Source: Candidatus Sulfopaludibacter sp. SbA3 (GTDB lineage: Bacteria; Acidobacteriota; Terriglobia; Bryobacterales; Bryobacteraceae). Taken from it: a DNA stretch of 64,000 bases. The stretch covers positions 1 to 64,000 of the forward strand of contig CAMAVI010000004.1 of the NCBI GenBank assembly GCA_945861625.1, given 5' to 3'. Made by a program: the position numbers and the translations under genes. This document shows, piece after piece, positions 1 to 7,455 of the stretch; position 1 is the stretch's first letter, and each line of letters begins with the position of its first letter. The notes beneath the pieces were generated by a model. The model saw only the letters and a list, made by a program, of their open reading frames with translations, had not been told where the DNA came from and made no database searches.

Positions 1-120
1 GTTGGGCGCAAAATCACGGATGAAGAGTTTGCCCATGTCCATCTGAAGCCCGACACATTTCATGGCGAATGGAACTACACGATCCATCCAAGCACAACCG
101 TTAGATGTAAAGGTTATTGA
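1..120 (+). CDS. Transposase C-terminal fragment, ISAzo13-like
   Basis: Frame 1 is open from the window edge to a TGA at 118-120 and gives 39 residues. The segment HGEWNYTI (about residues 21-28) and the preceding ITDEEFA...LKPDTF pattern match what I recall of the extreme C-terminus of ISAzo13-family transposases, where this conserved stretch closes the protein. Only the 3' end is inside the window, so whether the element is complete cannot be judged. I did not identify a terminal inverted repeat in the 40 bases that follow. The neighbour is a cytochrome c gene on the opposite strand. Confidence 0.7.
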   Translation, partial: VGRKITDEEFAHVHLKPDTFHGEWNYTIHPSTTVRCKGY

Positions 121-160
121 TTTACGCTGCCTAAAGGAAAGATACGCTCCACGGTAGCAA

Positions 161-667
161 CTACTTCCCCGCCAAGACCGCCCTCGCCCCCTCCGGCAGC
201 TTTCCGCGATTCAACACGAATTGGCTGACCTGCCAGAGCTGCTCGTCGCTGAGCGTCGGCTTGTAACCGGGCATACCGGTGAGGCGGATGCCGTTGGCGA
301 TGATCCAGTAGTCCGGGCCTACCTGCTCATTACCGACCACCTTCTGGTCGAAGAACTGCGGCGGCGGCGGATACATGCCTTTGGAGGCCGCCGAGGGCGC
401 ACGTCCCGGAAGGCCGTGGCAATCGACACAATGCTCGCGATAGATCTTCGCGCCGGCGACCAGGTTCTCTTCACTCGCTGGCAGGCCGGCTTTCTTAGGA
501 GCCTCCCGCGCGATGCGCGCCTGCACGGCGGTTCCGGCCAGCAGTTCCTCGAAGGGGATTACCGGACCGTCCACCGCGACCGGCAAGTAGCCGAAGCGCA
601 GGTACAGGATCGCGATGACCGGGAGCATAATACAGCCGGCGATCATTCCGATGAAGAAGAGCTTCAC
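161..667 (-). CDS. Monohaem cytochrome c, membrane-anchored
   Basis: This 168-residue protein starts with GTG at 667, 4 nt after the stop of the radical SAM gene, so the two are probably co-transcribed. A hydrophobic segment (about residues 3-24) is an uncleaved anchor or signal peptide. The haem-binding motif CVDCH is at residues 80-84, and Met132 in the context TGMPG is the likely sixth haem ligand, giving a class I c-type fold. It should act as a periplasmic electron carrier. The proline-rich stretch YPPPPQFF (about 99-106) resembles small cytochromes that accompany dehydrogenases or oxidases. The redox partner is not visible in the window. Confidence 0.88.
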   Translation of the reverse strand: MKLFFIGMIAGCIMLPVIAILYLRFGYLPVAVDGPVIPFEELLAGTAVQARIAREAPKKAGLPASEENLVAGAKIYREHCVDCHGLPGRAPSAASKGMYPPPPQFFDQKVVGNEQVGPDYWIIANGIRLTGMPGYKPTLSDEQLWQVSQFVLNRGKLPEGARAVLAGK

Positions 668-671
668 GGCC

Positions 672-1706
672 TTATTTTGCCGACTGGATTTTCACCAGGG
701 GCTGCGTGGGCTGGTCCGGTATGCCGCTCTTGAGTGTCTGCGGCGAGCGGAAGAAGTCGAAGTAGGAAACGTAATGCACGCAGCTCACCGTGCAGTAGGG
801 GGCGCACGGCTTTTCGCTGAGGTATTCGCGGCGGATGTCGGCCCGCGTGTACTGTTCCAGAGGCGTACCCGGATAGCCGCGCTGTTGCGAGCAATAGTGC
901 ACCAGGCCGTCCTCGCAGATATACATGTAGCGGGCGCCGGCGCGGCAGCGCCAGTCGTTGGGCTTGCCCTGCGCGATGGCATCCTGGAAATAGTTGAGCT
1001 GCGCGAAATTGCGGTTTTCCAGCGCCTTCATCTCGTGGTACACGGCGCGTTCGCGATCCCCGAGTGGCCGCAACTGGCCATCGCCATCGTGAATGATGCC
1101 GACGGTTGCCGAAAAGCCCAGTTCCAGGGCGCGGCGTCCGACGACTAGGGCGTCATCAGGGTTGTGGATGCCGCCGCCGACCACGGAGTTGATGTTGACG
1201 TGGAAGTCGGCGTACTCGGCCAGCATCTGCAACTTCTTGTCGAGAACCTTAAGGCTCTTTTTCGAGACGTCGTCGGGCATGACGTTGTCGATCGAGATCT
1301 GCATGTGATCGAGCCCGGCCTGGTTCAGCTTTTCGATGCGGTCGGGCATCAGCAGATAGCCGTTGGTGATCATGCAGGCCAGCACGCCGCGGTTACGCAT
1401 CGCCGCGATGATGCCGTCAAGATCGGGATGCAGCATGGGCTCGCCACCGGAAAGCGTGATGATGCTAGTTCCCAGGTCAGCCAGCTTGTTGATCCGGCGG
1501 ATCACGACGTCGGTGGGCACGGGGGCTGAAAAATCGTCGTACTCGTTGCAGTAGGTGCAGGAAAGATTGCAACGGCGTATCGGAATGATGTGCGCCATGA
1601 TGGGGTGGCTGGTGGATAGCGCCCCATGGGCAATCAAACGCAACTCGCGCATTCTGCGAGTGAAAGCTTTCAAACTACGACGGGCTGACGAGGCTCGGGT
1701 TGCCAT
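672..1706 (-). CDS. Radical SAM protein with Cys-rich C-terminal region
   Basis: The protein has 344 residues and an ATG start. The radical SAM cluster motif is C46-x3-C50-x2-C53 and the SAM-binding GGEP is at 87-90, so the 4Fe-4S/SAM core is intact. The C-terminal part holds six further cysteines (C254, C264, C272, C301, C305, C309), the pattern expected of a SPASM/twitch-type auxiliary cluster domain. The substrate is unknown. The N-terminus is basic and partly hydrophobic (residues 1-36), so the protein may sit at the membrane. It is transcribed towards the cytochrome c gene with only 4 nt between them, which suggests a redox or cofactor-maturation role; that link is inference. Confidence 0.85.
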   Translation of the reverse strand: MATRASSARRSLKAFTRRMRELRLIAHGALSTSHPIMAHIIPIRRCNLSCTYCNEYDDFSAPVPTDVVIRRINKLADLGTSIITLSGGEPMLHPDLDGIIAAMRNRGVLACMITNGYLLMPDRIEKLNQAGLDHMQISIDNVMPDDVSKKSLKVLDKKLQMLAEYADFHVNINSVVGGGIHNPDDALVVGRRALELGFSATVGIIHDGDGQLRPLGDRERAVYHEMKALENRNFAQLNYFQDAIAQGKPNDWRCRAGARYMYICEDGLVHYCSQQRGYPGTPLEQYTRADIRREYLSEKPCAPYCTVSCVHYVSYFDFFRSPQTLKSGIPDQPTQPLVKIQSAK

Positions 1707-1782
1707 GGAAAAACGAAAGGACTTCCTTATTATTAAAACATAGGTGACGCCAGTTGGTTAGTATTGGCCCGAGAGTAATGGA

Positions 1783-2394
1783 TTGCGGAATCCACTTATT
1801 CGTGTGATCCGTACTCTCAGTTTTCTTCTGGCAACCAGCCTGGCGTGGGGGGCCGATAACCCAGGTATCCTGCAAATCCGTGTCTTGGAAGGCGGGGACG
1901 CGGAGTATGCGGTTGGTTCACGAGCGACCCGAGGCATCGCGGTACTGGTGAGTGACGAAGCGGGCCGTCCCGTGGATGACGCGACGGTGAGTTTCGCGCT
2001 TCCGGCGGAGGGGCCGGGCGGCGTGTTTGCGGCGGGCTCGCGCATGGAAATCGGCAATACTCGCGACGGGGGCCGGGCCGGTGTGTGGGGGATGCGGTGG
2101 AACCGGATTCCGGGACGCTTTGAAGTGCGAGTGACGGCGGTGAAGGGACAGGCACGCGCGGCGGCTTCGGTGGCGCAGTCATTGAGCGATGCCCCGGAGC
2201 GCAAGACCCTGAACCCGCGTGTCTCCGGCGGTCACAAGCTTTTGTGGATCGCCCTGGCCGGCGGGGCGGCGGCCGCGGTCGCGGGTGTCGCCGGGAGAGG
2301 CTCGGCAAGTTCCGGCGGTGCACAGGCAGTGGTAACGGGAGGCGTAGGCAGTCTGCAAATCGGAACGCCCACCATTACGGTAGGACGGCCATGA
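1783..2394 (+). CDS. Exported protein with Ig-like region and Gly/Ala-rich hydrophobic C-terminal segment
   Basis: The protein has 203 residues. It begins with TTG at 1783; an in-frame GTG at 1804 would also leave a good signal peptide (RTLSFLLATSLAWGA), so the start is uncertain. Residues 35-125 look like a bacterial Ig-like (Big_1-type) domain, with the phrase AVLVSDEAGRPVDDATVSF typical of such repeats. A hydrophobic segment near residues 150-170 (LLWIALAGGAAAAVAG) is followed by a Gly/Ser-rich tail. It is the first gene of a three-gene unit whose members overlap by 4 nt. No enzymatic motif is seen. Its position suggests cell-surface or periplasmic work together with the next two exported products. 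Confidence 0.7.
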   Translation: MRNPLIRVIRTLSFLLATSLAWGADNPGILQIRVLEGGDAEYAVGSRATRGIAVLVSDEAGRPVDDATVSFALPAEGPGGVFAAGSRMEIGNTRDGGRAGVWGMRWNRIPGRFEVRVTAVKGQARAAASVAQSLSDAPERKTLNPRVSGGHKLLWIALAGGAAAAVAGVAGRGSASSGGAQAVVTGGVGSLQIGTPTITVGRP

Positions 2395-3077
2395 GAGTAA
2401 TCCTCTTTCTTATCGCGAGCGCATTTGCCCTCGGTCAGATCGAGCAACCGCGGATCGGCGTCATGCTCGACGAGCGTGGGGATGCACGCGCGGTCATCGG
2501 TGTAGCCGGCAGCGCGACGACGAGCGAGCCTTTGTGGAAAGGAGTCCAGGCGCTCGCGTGTTCTTCGACTAGTTGCTTTGCAAAGACGCAATTCACGCTG
2601 TTGTCATCGGTAGGCGAAATGATTGACACACCCGAGGGCTCCGCGATATTGACATTGGAAGGCAGCTCAGTCTACGCCTATTTCGCGGATGCGCACCGGC
2701 TTGTCCATTGGCGCGATGGGCAGTGGGAGCCAATTGAGTTCACGCCTGACGGAGAGGTTCTGGACCTGCGCGTGTTTCACGGACGGGTGGAATATGCGGC
2801 GCGGCGCGCGGACGGCATTTGGGTGGGGGATCACTATGCCGGCGATGCTACGGCAGTCCTGTTGGTGGATGGCGGGATCTTGCTGGCGGCCACGGAACAG
2901 GTTAGGCTGCTGCGGCCCGACGGAACGGAAACGGACTTCCCCATCGCCGGCGTCACTTCGTTCATCCGCATGAGCGATGGCTACGTGGAGTTGATCACGC
3001 CCAGCGGGATGTGGGCGCTGCGCATGGAACCAGGCCACGAACAGGTCTTTCTGTTGCCGGGAGTTTCTCAAGAATGA
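2391..3077 (+). CDS. Exported protein of unknown function
   Basis: This 228-residue protein starts at ATG 2391, which overlaps the previous stop as ATGA; a longer open frame upstream is ignored because it would run through the preceding gene. Residues 1-16 form a signal peptide (MRVILFLIASAFALGQ). The mature part contains repeated short beta-rich units (for example VYAYFADAHRLVHWRDGQW, VRLLRPDGTETDF) that suggest a beta-propeller-like or sensor fold, but I do not recognise a named family. Two cysteines (about residues 56 and 61) could form a disulfide. It is translationally coupled at both ends, so it probably works with its neighbours. Confidence 0.7.
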   Translation: MRVILFLIASAFALGQIEQPRIGVMLDERGDARAVIGVAGSATTSEPLWKGVQALACSSTSCFAKTQFTLLSSVGEMIDTPEGSAILTLEGSSVYAYFADAHRLVHWRDGQWEPIEFTPDGEVLDLRVFHGRVEYAARRADGIWVGDHYAGDATAVLLVDGGILLAATEQVRLLRPDGTETDFPIAGVTSFIRMSDGYVELITPSGMWALRMEPGHEQVFLLPGVSQE

Positions 3078-4474
3078 CGGCGCGGGTATTGTTATTCGCA
3101 CTGCTGCTGCCCCTGGCGTTGCAAGCGCAAGTTGTCCTGATGTCGCTGAGCGGGATCAAGGAGACTCCGGTCGGGACGGGATACAACTACGGCGAGGTTG
3201 CCGCCGGGGATGCGCTGGATGTCCGCTTCCACGCGCGGAACCAGGGAACGGGGTCCGTCACCATCACGAACCTCAAAGTCACGGGCGCTGGGTTTTCTAT
3301 CGTAAACACCTCTTCGACGCCCTATGCGGTGGCCCCCGGAGCGGTGATGGCCGTCTTTGTCCGTTTCTTAAACGCCCAGACGGGCGACTATGCCGGAACA
3401 CTGCAAGTTACGTGGAATGACGCGGCGGGACGGACTACCAGCGTAACGGCGAATCTTCAGGCTTCGGCCGTGCCCGCCCCTATCGTAACCGTGGGGACGC
3501 CGTGCACGGGTCCGGACACAACCAAGACCATCAACTTCGGGCGCAATCAGCAGTTCACGAAGGTGACCTGTACGCTGACCATCCAGAATCCGGGTAGTCA
3601 GCCGCTTGCCGTAACACTGGGCGCGTCGACTCCGAATAGTGGATTTTCAGCCGCAAGTGGGAACGGCGCGTCAGTGACAGGTGGTCAGACCGGCACGTTC
3701 GCATACACCTTCAATGCCCCTGCCGCGCTGGTGTACACGGCACCGCTCACGGTGGGCGCGCGCACGTACACGCTCTATGGCGTAGGCTACTCGGCAGCGC
3801 TGCCGGAACCTGTGTGGACCTTCGACAAGCCTTCGATCTCCAGCGCGGAGCAGCACGCGCTGAGCGTGGCGCTGGCGGGGCCCGCGCCAGTGGCCGCGTT
3901 TGGCAACCTCCGCCTGACGTTCACTTCAGCGGTACCGTCGGTCTCCGATGATTTCGCGATCCAATTCGTAGCGACCAGCAAGCGCATCGCGTCGTTCACG
4001 GTAAAAGCTGGCGAAACAGCGGTGTCAATCAACGGTCAGCCGAACATCATCTTCGCAACCGGCACCACGGCGGGCCGGATCACGGTTACGCTGGAACCCG
4101 GGGCATTTGGAATTACGGGCGATCCGTCAACGTCGATCCATATCGCCCCCGTGCCGATCTCTATCGCGGCGTCGAGCGCCACTCGCGTGGCCAACAACCT
4201 GCAAGTCGTCGTCACTGGGTTTGACAACACCTACACCATCGGACCCATGTCGTTTACGTTTTATGACCGCGCGGGCGGCGTGATTGCGTCAGGCATGCAG
4301 AGCGACTTCTCATCCAACTTCCGATTGTTCTTCCAAGGCAAGACTCTGGGCAGCACATTCTTGATGCGCATCGCGTTTCCCGTGACGGGCGATGCGGCCT
4401 CGGTCGGCGCGATGGACGCGGCATTGAACAATTCGGCAGGCACCGTTCGCACGCAACGGATTACTTTTCCGTAA
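3074..4474 (+). CDS. Exported choice-of-anchor-D-like (ASH/HYDIN-type) repeat protein
   Basis: The protein has 466 residues, and its ATG at 3074 overlaps the preceding stop (ATGA). Residues 1-18 are a signal peptide ending in LALQAQ. Residues 35-135 (NYGEVAAGDALDVRFHARN and onwards) and 150-245 look like two Ig-fold units of the choice-of-anchor-D/ASH type: a fold-defining GT-S/T-V motif followed by a statement that the signal exceeds zero-mean strands. A third beta-rich region covers 255-466. It has no obvious LPXTG, PEP-CTERM or membrane anchor, so it may be secreted or retained by partners. It is the last gene of the three-gene unit, and thiD follows after 23 nt with its own -10 element. 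Confidence 0.7.
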   Translation: MTARVLLFALLLPLALQAQVVLMSLSGIKETPVGTGYNYGEVAAGDALDVRFHARNQGTGSVTITNLKVTGAGFSIVNTSSTPYAVAPGAVMAVFVRFLNAQTGDYAGTLQVTWNDAAGRTTSVTANLQASAVPAPIVTVGTPCTGPDTTKTINFGRNQQFTKVTCTLTIQNPGSQPLAVTLGASTPNSGFSAASGNGASVTGGQTGTFAYTFNAPAALVYTAPLTVGARTYTLYGVGYSAALPEPVWTFDKPSISSAEQHALSVALAGPAPVAAFGNLRLTFTSAVPSVSDDFAIQFVATSKRIASFTVKAGETAVSINGQPNIIFATGTTAGRITVTLEPGAFGITGDPSTSIHIAPVPISIAASSATRVANNLQVVVTGFDNTYTIGPMSFTFYDRAGGVIASGMQSDFSSNFRLFFQGKTLGSTFLMRIAFPVTGDAASVGAMDAALNNSAGTVRTQRITFP

Positions 4475-4484
4475 ACGCCTTCAC

Positions 4485-4490
4485 TACACT
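4485..4490 (+). promoter_or_regulatory. -10-like element of thiD (leaderless start)
   Basis: The hexamer TACACT ends 7 nt before the GTG start of thiD, and no Shine-Dalgarno sequence lies between them. This spacing would put the transcription start at or next to the start codon. No convincing -35 element was found. Inferred from sequence only. Confidence 0.4.
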
Positions 4491-4497
4491 TGATTAT

Positions 4498-5271
4498 GTG
4501 ATCCCCGTGGCCCTCACCATCGCCGGCTCGGACCCTAGCGGCGGGGCAGGCTTGCAGGCCGACCTGAAAACTTTCCACCGCTTCGGCGTGTACGGCGAAG
4601 CGATCCCGACGTTGATTACCGTCCAGAATTCACAACGCCTCACCCGCGTCGAGCACCTGGCGGCGGATCTGGTTGTGGCTCAGATACAAGCGGTGCTCGA
4701 AGATATGCCGCCGGATGCCGCCAAAGTCGGCGCTCTGGGTTCGCGGGATGTCGTGGAAGCAGTGGCGTCGCGGGCGCGTGTTTTCAGCTTTCCGTTGGTG
4801 GTCGATCCGATCCTTTCCGGAACTTTGGGCGGGCTCTTGGAGCAAGGCGCATTCGACGCCTTGATCGCGCAACTGCTCCCATTGGCGTTTCTGTTGACTC
4901 CAAATTTGCAGGAAGCTTCCGCCATCACGGGTCTTGCCGTCCAGGATCGCGACAGCATGATTGCGGCTGGAAGGAAGATCCTTGAACTTGGCGCGAAGAA
5001 CGTCCTGGTCAAGGGCGGACATCTGACGGGAAATGCGCTCGATCTGCTGGTCACGAACACGGGCGCTATCCACGAATTCAACACGGAACGCATTGAGACG
5101 CCGCACACACACGGCAGCGGGTGCACGTACTCCGCGGCGATCACGGCCGAGTTGGCCAAGGGAGTTCCGTTGGCCGATGCAATTCTCAGTGCAAAACGGT
5201 TCGTCACCGAGGCCATCGCCACGAACCCCGGTCTTGGCTCCGGGCACGGACCGCTGAATCATTTTGCGTGA
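4498..5271 (+). CDS. thiD: Hydroxymethylpyrimidine/phosphomethylpyrimidine kinase
   Basis: ThiD phosphorylates HMP and then HMP-phosphate to HMP-PP for thiamine synthesis, in the cytoplasm. The 257-residue length is normal for the single-domain enzyme. The N-terminus carries [10 protein letters not shown] (residues 9-18), the substrate-binding signature of this ribokinase-like family. GSGC at 206-209 forms the anion hole and general-base region. VKGGH at about 171-175 and the DP(I/V) motif near 103 also fit. The GTG at 4498 is the start because the overlapping ATG is followed directly by a stop in its own frame. No other thiamine gene is in the window, so it is a dispersed pathway gene. Confidence 0.93.
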   Translation: MIPVALTIAGSDPSGGAGLQADLKTFHRFGVYGEAIPTLITVQNSQRLTRVEHLAADLVVAQIQAVLEDMPPDAAKVGALGSRDVVEAVASRARVFSFPLVVDPILSGTLGGLLEQGAFDALIAQLLPLAFLLTPNLQEASAITGLAVQDRDSMIAAGRKILELGAKNVLVKGGHLTGNALDLLVTNTGAIHEFNTERIETPHTHGSGCTYSAAITAELAKGVPLADAILSAKRFVTEAIATNPGLGSGHGPLNHFA

Positions 5272-5305
5272 GATTGTGGCACGCGGCGGCGCACTGAACA
5301 CATAA

Positions 5306-7051
5306 GTGCACTTCCGCGCCGTCGACGACTTCATTCTCGGACTGATTACGCCACTCGCAATTGCGTTCCTGATCGGCGGGTTGGACGATCTTGCCGTCGA
5401 TCTGGCGTGGCTATCGACCATCTTTCCGTTGCGTCCCACTCGCCCGCAGCCCAATGCCCCACCCGTGCCGATCGCGATCCTGGTTCCGCTATGGAAAGAG
5501 CACGCGGTTATTACGCGGATGCTGGAGCACAACCTGGCCGCCATCCGTTATCCGGAATATCACTTCTTCGTTGGTGTTTATGCGAACGATCCGGAGACCG
5601 AGGATGCCGTCGCGGCGGTATCGGAACGTTATCCCAACGTGCATCTTGCGATATGCCCGCATGACGGACCTACGTCCAAAGCGGACTGTCTGAATTGGAT
5701 CTACCAGCATGTGGGCCTCTACGAGGAGCATCACGAGATCGCCTTTGAAGTCATCGTGACGCATGATGCCGAAGACATCATCCATCCCGAGGAACTGCGC
5801 TGGATCAACGCCTACGCGGTCCATCACGACTTCATTCAGATCCCGGTACTGGCGCTGGCGACGCCGTTTTGGTCGTTCGTGCACGGCGTTTATTGCGATG
5901 AATTCGCCGAATATCATACGCGGGACATGGTGGTGCGCTCGCGGTTTGGCTGCTTCGTGCCGGGGTCAGGCGTGGGAACCGGCTATCGGCGTGAAGCTCT
6001 GGAAGAATTGGCGCGAGTGTCTTCCAATCGTGTCTTTGAACCGGCCGCTCTGACCGAGGACTATGAGAGTGGCCTGCGCATTCACCGATTAGGATTCCGC
6101 CAGGTATTCGTTCCGCTCACGCGCCTGGGCGGCAACGACTTCGTCGCGACGCGGGAATACTTTCCCAAAAAATGGCGGACAGCGATCCGGCAGCGTACGC
6201 GCTGGGTGACCGGTATCGCGTTGCAAGGCTGGGAACGTTTCGGATGGTCGGGATCGCTGGGCGACTGGTACTGGTTGTGGCGAGACCGCAAGGGCTTGCT
6301 GGGAAGTCCGCTGGGGATCATTGCCAACGCAATTCTATTTTATGGCCTTGCGACCGCGCTGTGGACCCGCTTTACGCCACTCCAGTGGACGCTCACATCG
6401 GCAACGCTGGGTCTCCAGGTGTGGCGGACCGCTTTCCGGATCGGTTGCGTCGCCAGGGTGTACGGATTGAAGTTCGCCTGTGGAGTTCCGGCGCGTGCCA
6501 TCTGCGCGAACGCCCTGAACGCGGGGGCAACCGTGCTCGCCGTCATTCGATATGCCGCCGCGAAGGCACAGGGGCGGCCATTGCGGTGGGTGAAGACGGA
6601 ACACTCTTATCCCAGCCGCACAACGCTGCTGGCGCACAAGCGTAAGATTGGTGAGATTCTGGTGGCAACCGGCCAGGTAAGCGCCGGCGCGCTTAAGCAG
6701 GCTCTTGCGAGCTGCCCGGCGGCGACACCTCTGGGCGCTCACTTGGTCAGGAGCGGCGCGATCACGGAAGATATTCTGTATGAGGCACTCAGCTTCCAAC
6801 AAGGCTTGCCGCTCACGCAAATCGCGGCGGAAGATGTTGTTCCACGCGTGGTGCGCATCTTGCCGCAGCCGGTAACGCGAGAATGGCGGGTTCTCCCGTT
6901 CAAGATTGAGGACGGCAACCTGTATCTTGCCGGCCCAGACCTGCCGACTACCGCCATGAATACGGTGCTGTCCGGCCACACTTCCCTTACTATCCGTTTC
7001 CATCTGGTGACTCCCACGGAATACGAAAAGCTGGCTGACGCGCTACTCTAG
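5306..7051 (+). CDS. NfrB-like membrane glycosyltransferase (GT2) with C-terminal MshEN domain
   Basis: The protein has 581 residues and a GTG start. Membrane segments lie at about 9-26 and 333-352, with a weaker one near 400-415. Between them is a GT2 catalytic domain: LVPLWKE at 59-65, the acidic HDAED at 153-157, TED at 250-252 and QRTRW at 296-300, which fits the Q/RxxRW motif of processive synthases. Residues about 440-575 form a type II secretion GspE N-terminal/MshEN domain (KIGEILVATGQVSAGALKQA), which in some proteins binds cyclic di-GMP. This order is that of NfrB, the inner-membrane glycosyltransferase used by phage N4 in E. coli. A role in c-di-GMP-controlled polysaccharide export is inference; no NfrA-like partner is seen nearby. 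Confidence 0.85.
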   Translation: MHFRAVDDFILGLITPLAIAFLIGGLDDLAVDLAWLSTIFPLRPTRPQPNAPPVPIAILVPLWKEHAVITRMLEHNLAAIRYPEYHFFVGVYANDPETEDAVAAVSERYPNVHLAICPHDGPTSKADCLNWIYQHVGLYEEHHEIAFEVIVTHDAEDIIHPEELRWINAYAVHHDFIQIPVLALATPFWSFVHGVYCDEFAEYHTRDMVVRSRFGCFVPGSGVGTGYRREALEELARVSSNRVFEPAALTEDYESGLRIHRLGFRQVFVPLTRLGGNDFVATREYFPKKWRTAIRQRTRWVTGIALQGWERFGWSGSLGDWYWLWRDRKGLLGSPLGIIANAILFYGLATALWTRFTPLQWTLTSATLGLQVWRTAFRIGCVARVYGLKFACGVPARAICANALNAGATVLAVIRYAAAKAQGRPLRWVKTEHSYPSRTTLLAHKRKIGEILVATGQVSAGALKQALASCPAATPLGAHLVRSGAITEDILYEALSFQQGLPLTQIAAEDVVPRVVRILPQPVTREWRVLPFKIEDGNLYLAGPDLPTTAMNTVLSGHTSLTIRFHLVTPTEYEKLADALL

Positions 7052-7068
7052 CTCAGGAGAGTTTGCGC

Positions 7069-7455
7069 ATGACGGACCCCTTGGCGGCAGCGGCGCTTCA
7101 GGCACGTGAGAATGCCCACGCGCCGTATTCGAACTTCCGCGTAGGAGCCGCGCTTGAGGATTCCGAAGGTCACGTCCACACCGGCTGCAATGTTGAAAAC
7201 GCAACCTACGGGCTTACCGTCTGCGCCGAGCGAGTGGCTGTCCTCAAGGCGATGTCCGAGGGCGTCCGCTCATTCCGGCGCATCGCTGTCGCGGCGGACA
7301 CCGGAACCCTCACGCCCCCCTGCGGAGCTTGCCGCCAGATCCTATGGGAATTCTGCGGCGATATCGAAGTGGTGCTGGTGAATCCTCACGGCAAGACGGA
7401 AACTCTCCAGTTGAAAGCCCTGTTCCCGAGAGCGTATGACCGTTCGTTCCTTTAA
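7069..7455 (+). CDS. cdd: Cytidine deaminase
   Basis: The enzyme deaminates cytidine and deoxycytidine to uridine and deoxyuridine in pyrimidine salvage. It has 128 residues, the usual size of the homotetrameric class. Zinc ligands are C52, C85 and C88 (contexts CAERVA and PCGACRQ) and E54 is the proton shuttle. SNFRVGAAL and NVENA are the substrate-binding motifs. I chose ATG 7069 rather than the in-frame TTG at 7063 because a clear Shine-Dalgarno (AGGAGA, 7055-7060) is 8 nt upstream. The 3' end overlaps the next gene by 20 nt. Confidence 0.93.
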   Translation: MTDPLAAAALQARENAHAPYSNFRVGAALEDSEGHVHTGCNVENATYGLTVCAERVAVLKAMSEGVRSFRRIAVAADTGTLTPPCGACRQILWEFCGDIEVVLVNPHGKTETLQLKALFPRAYDRSFL

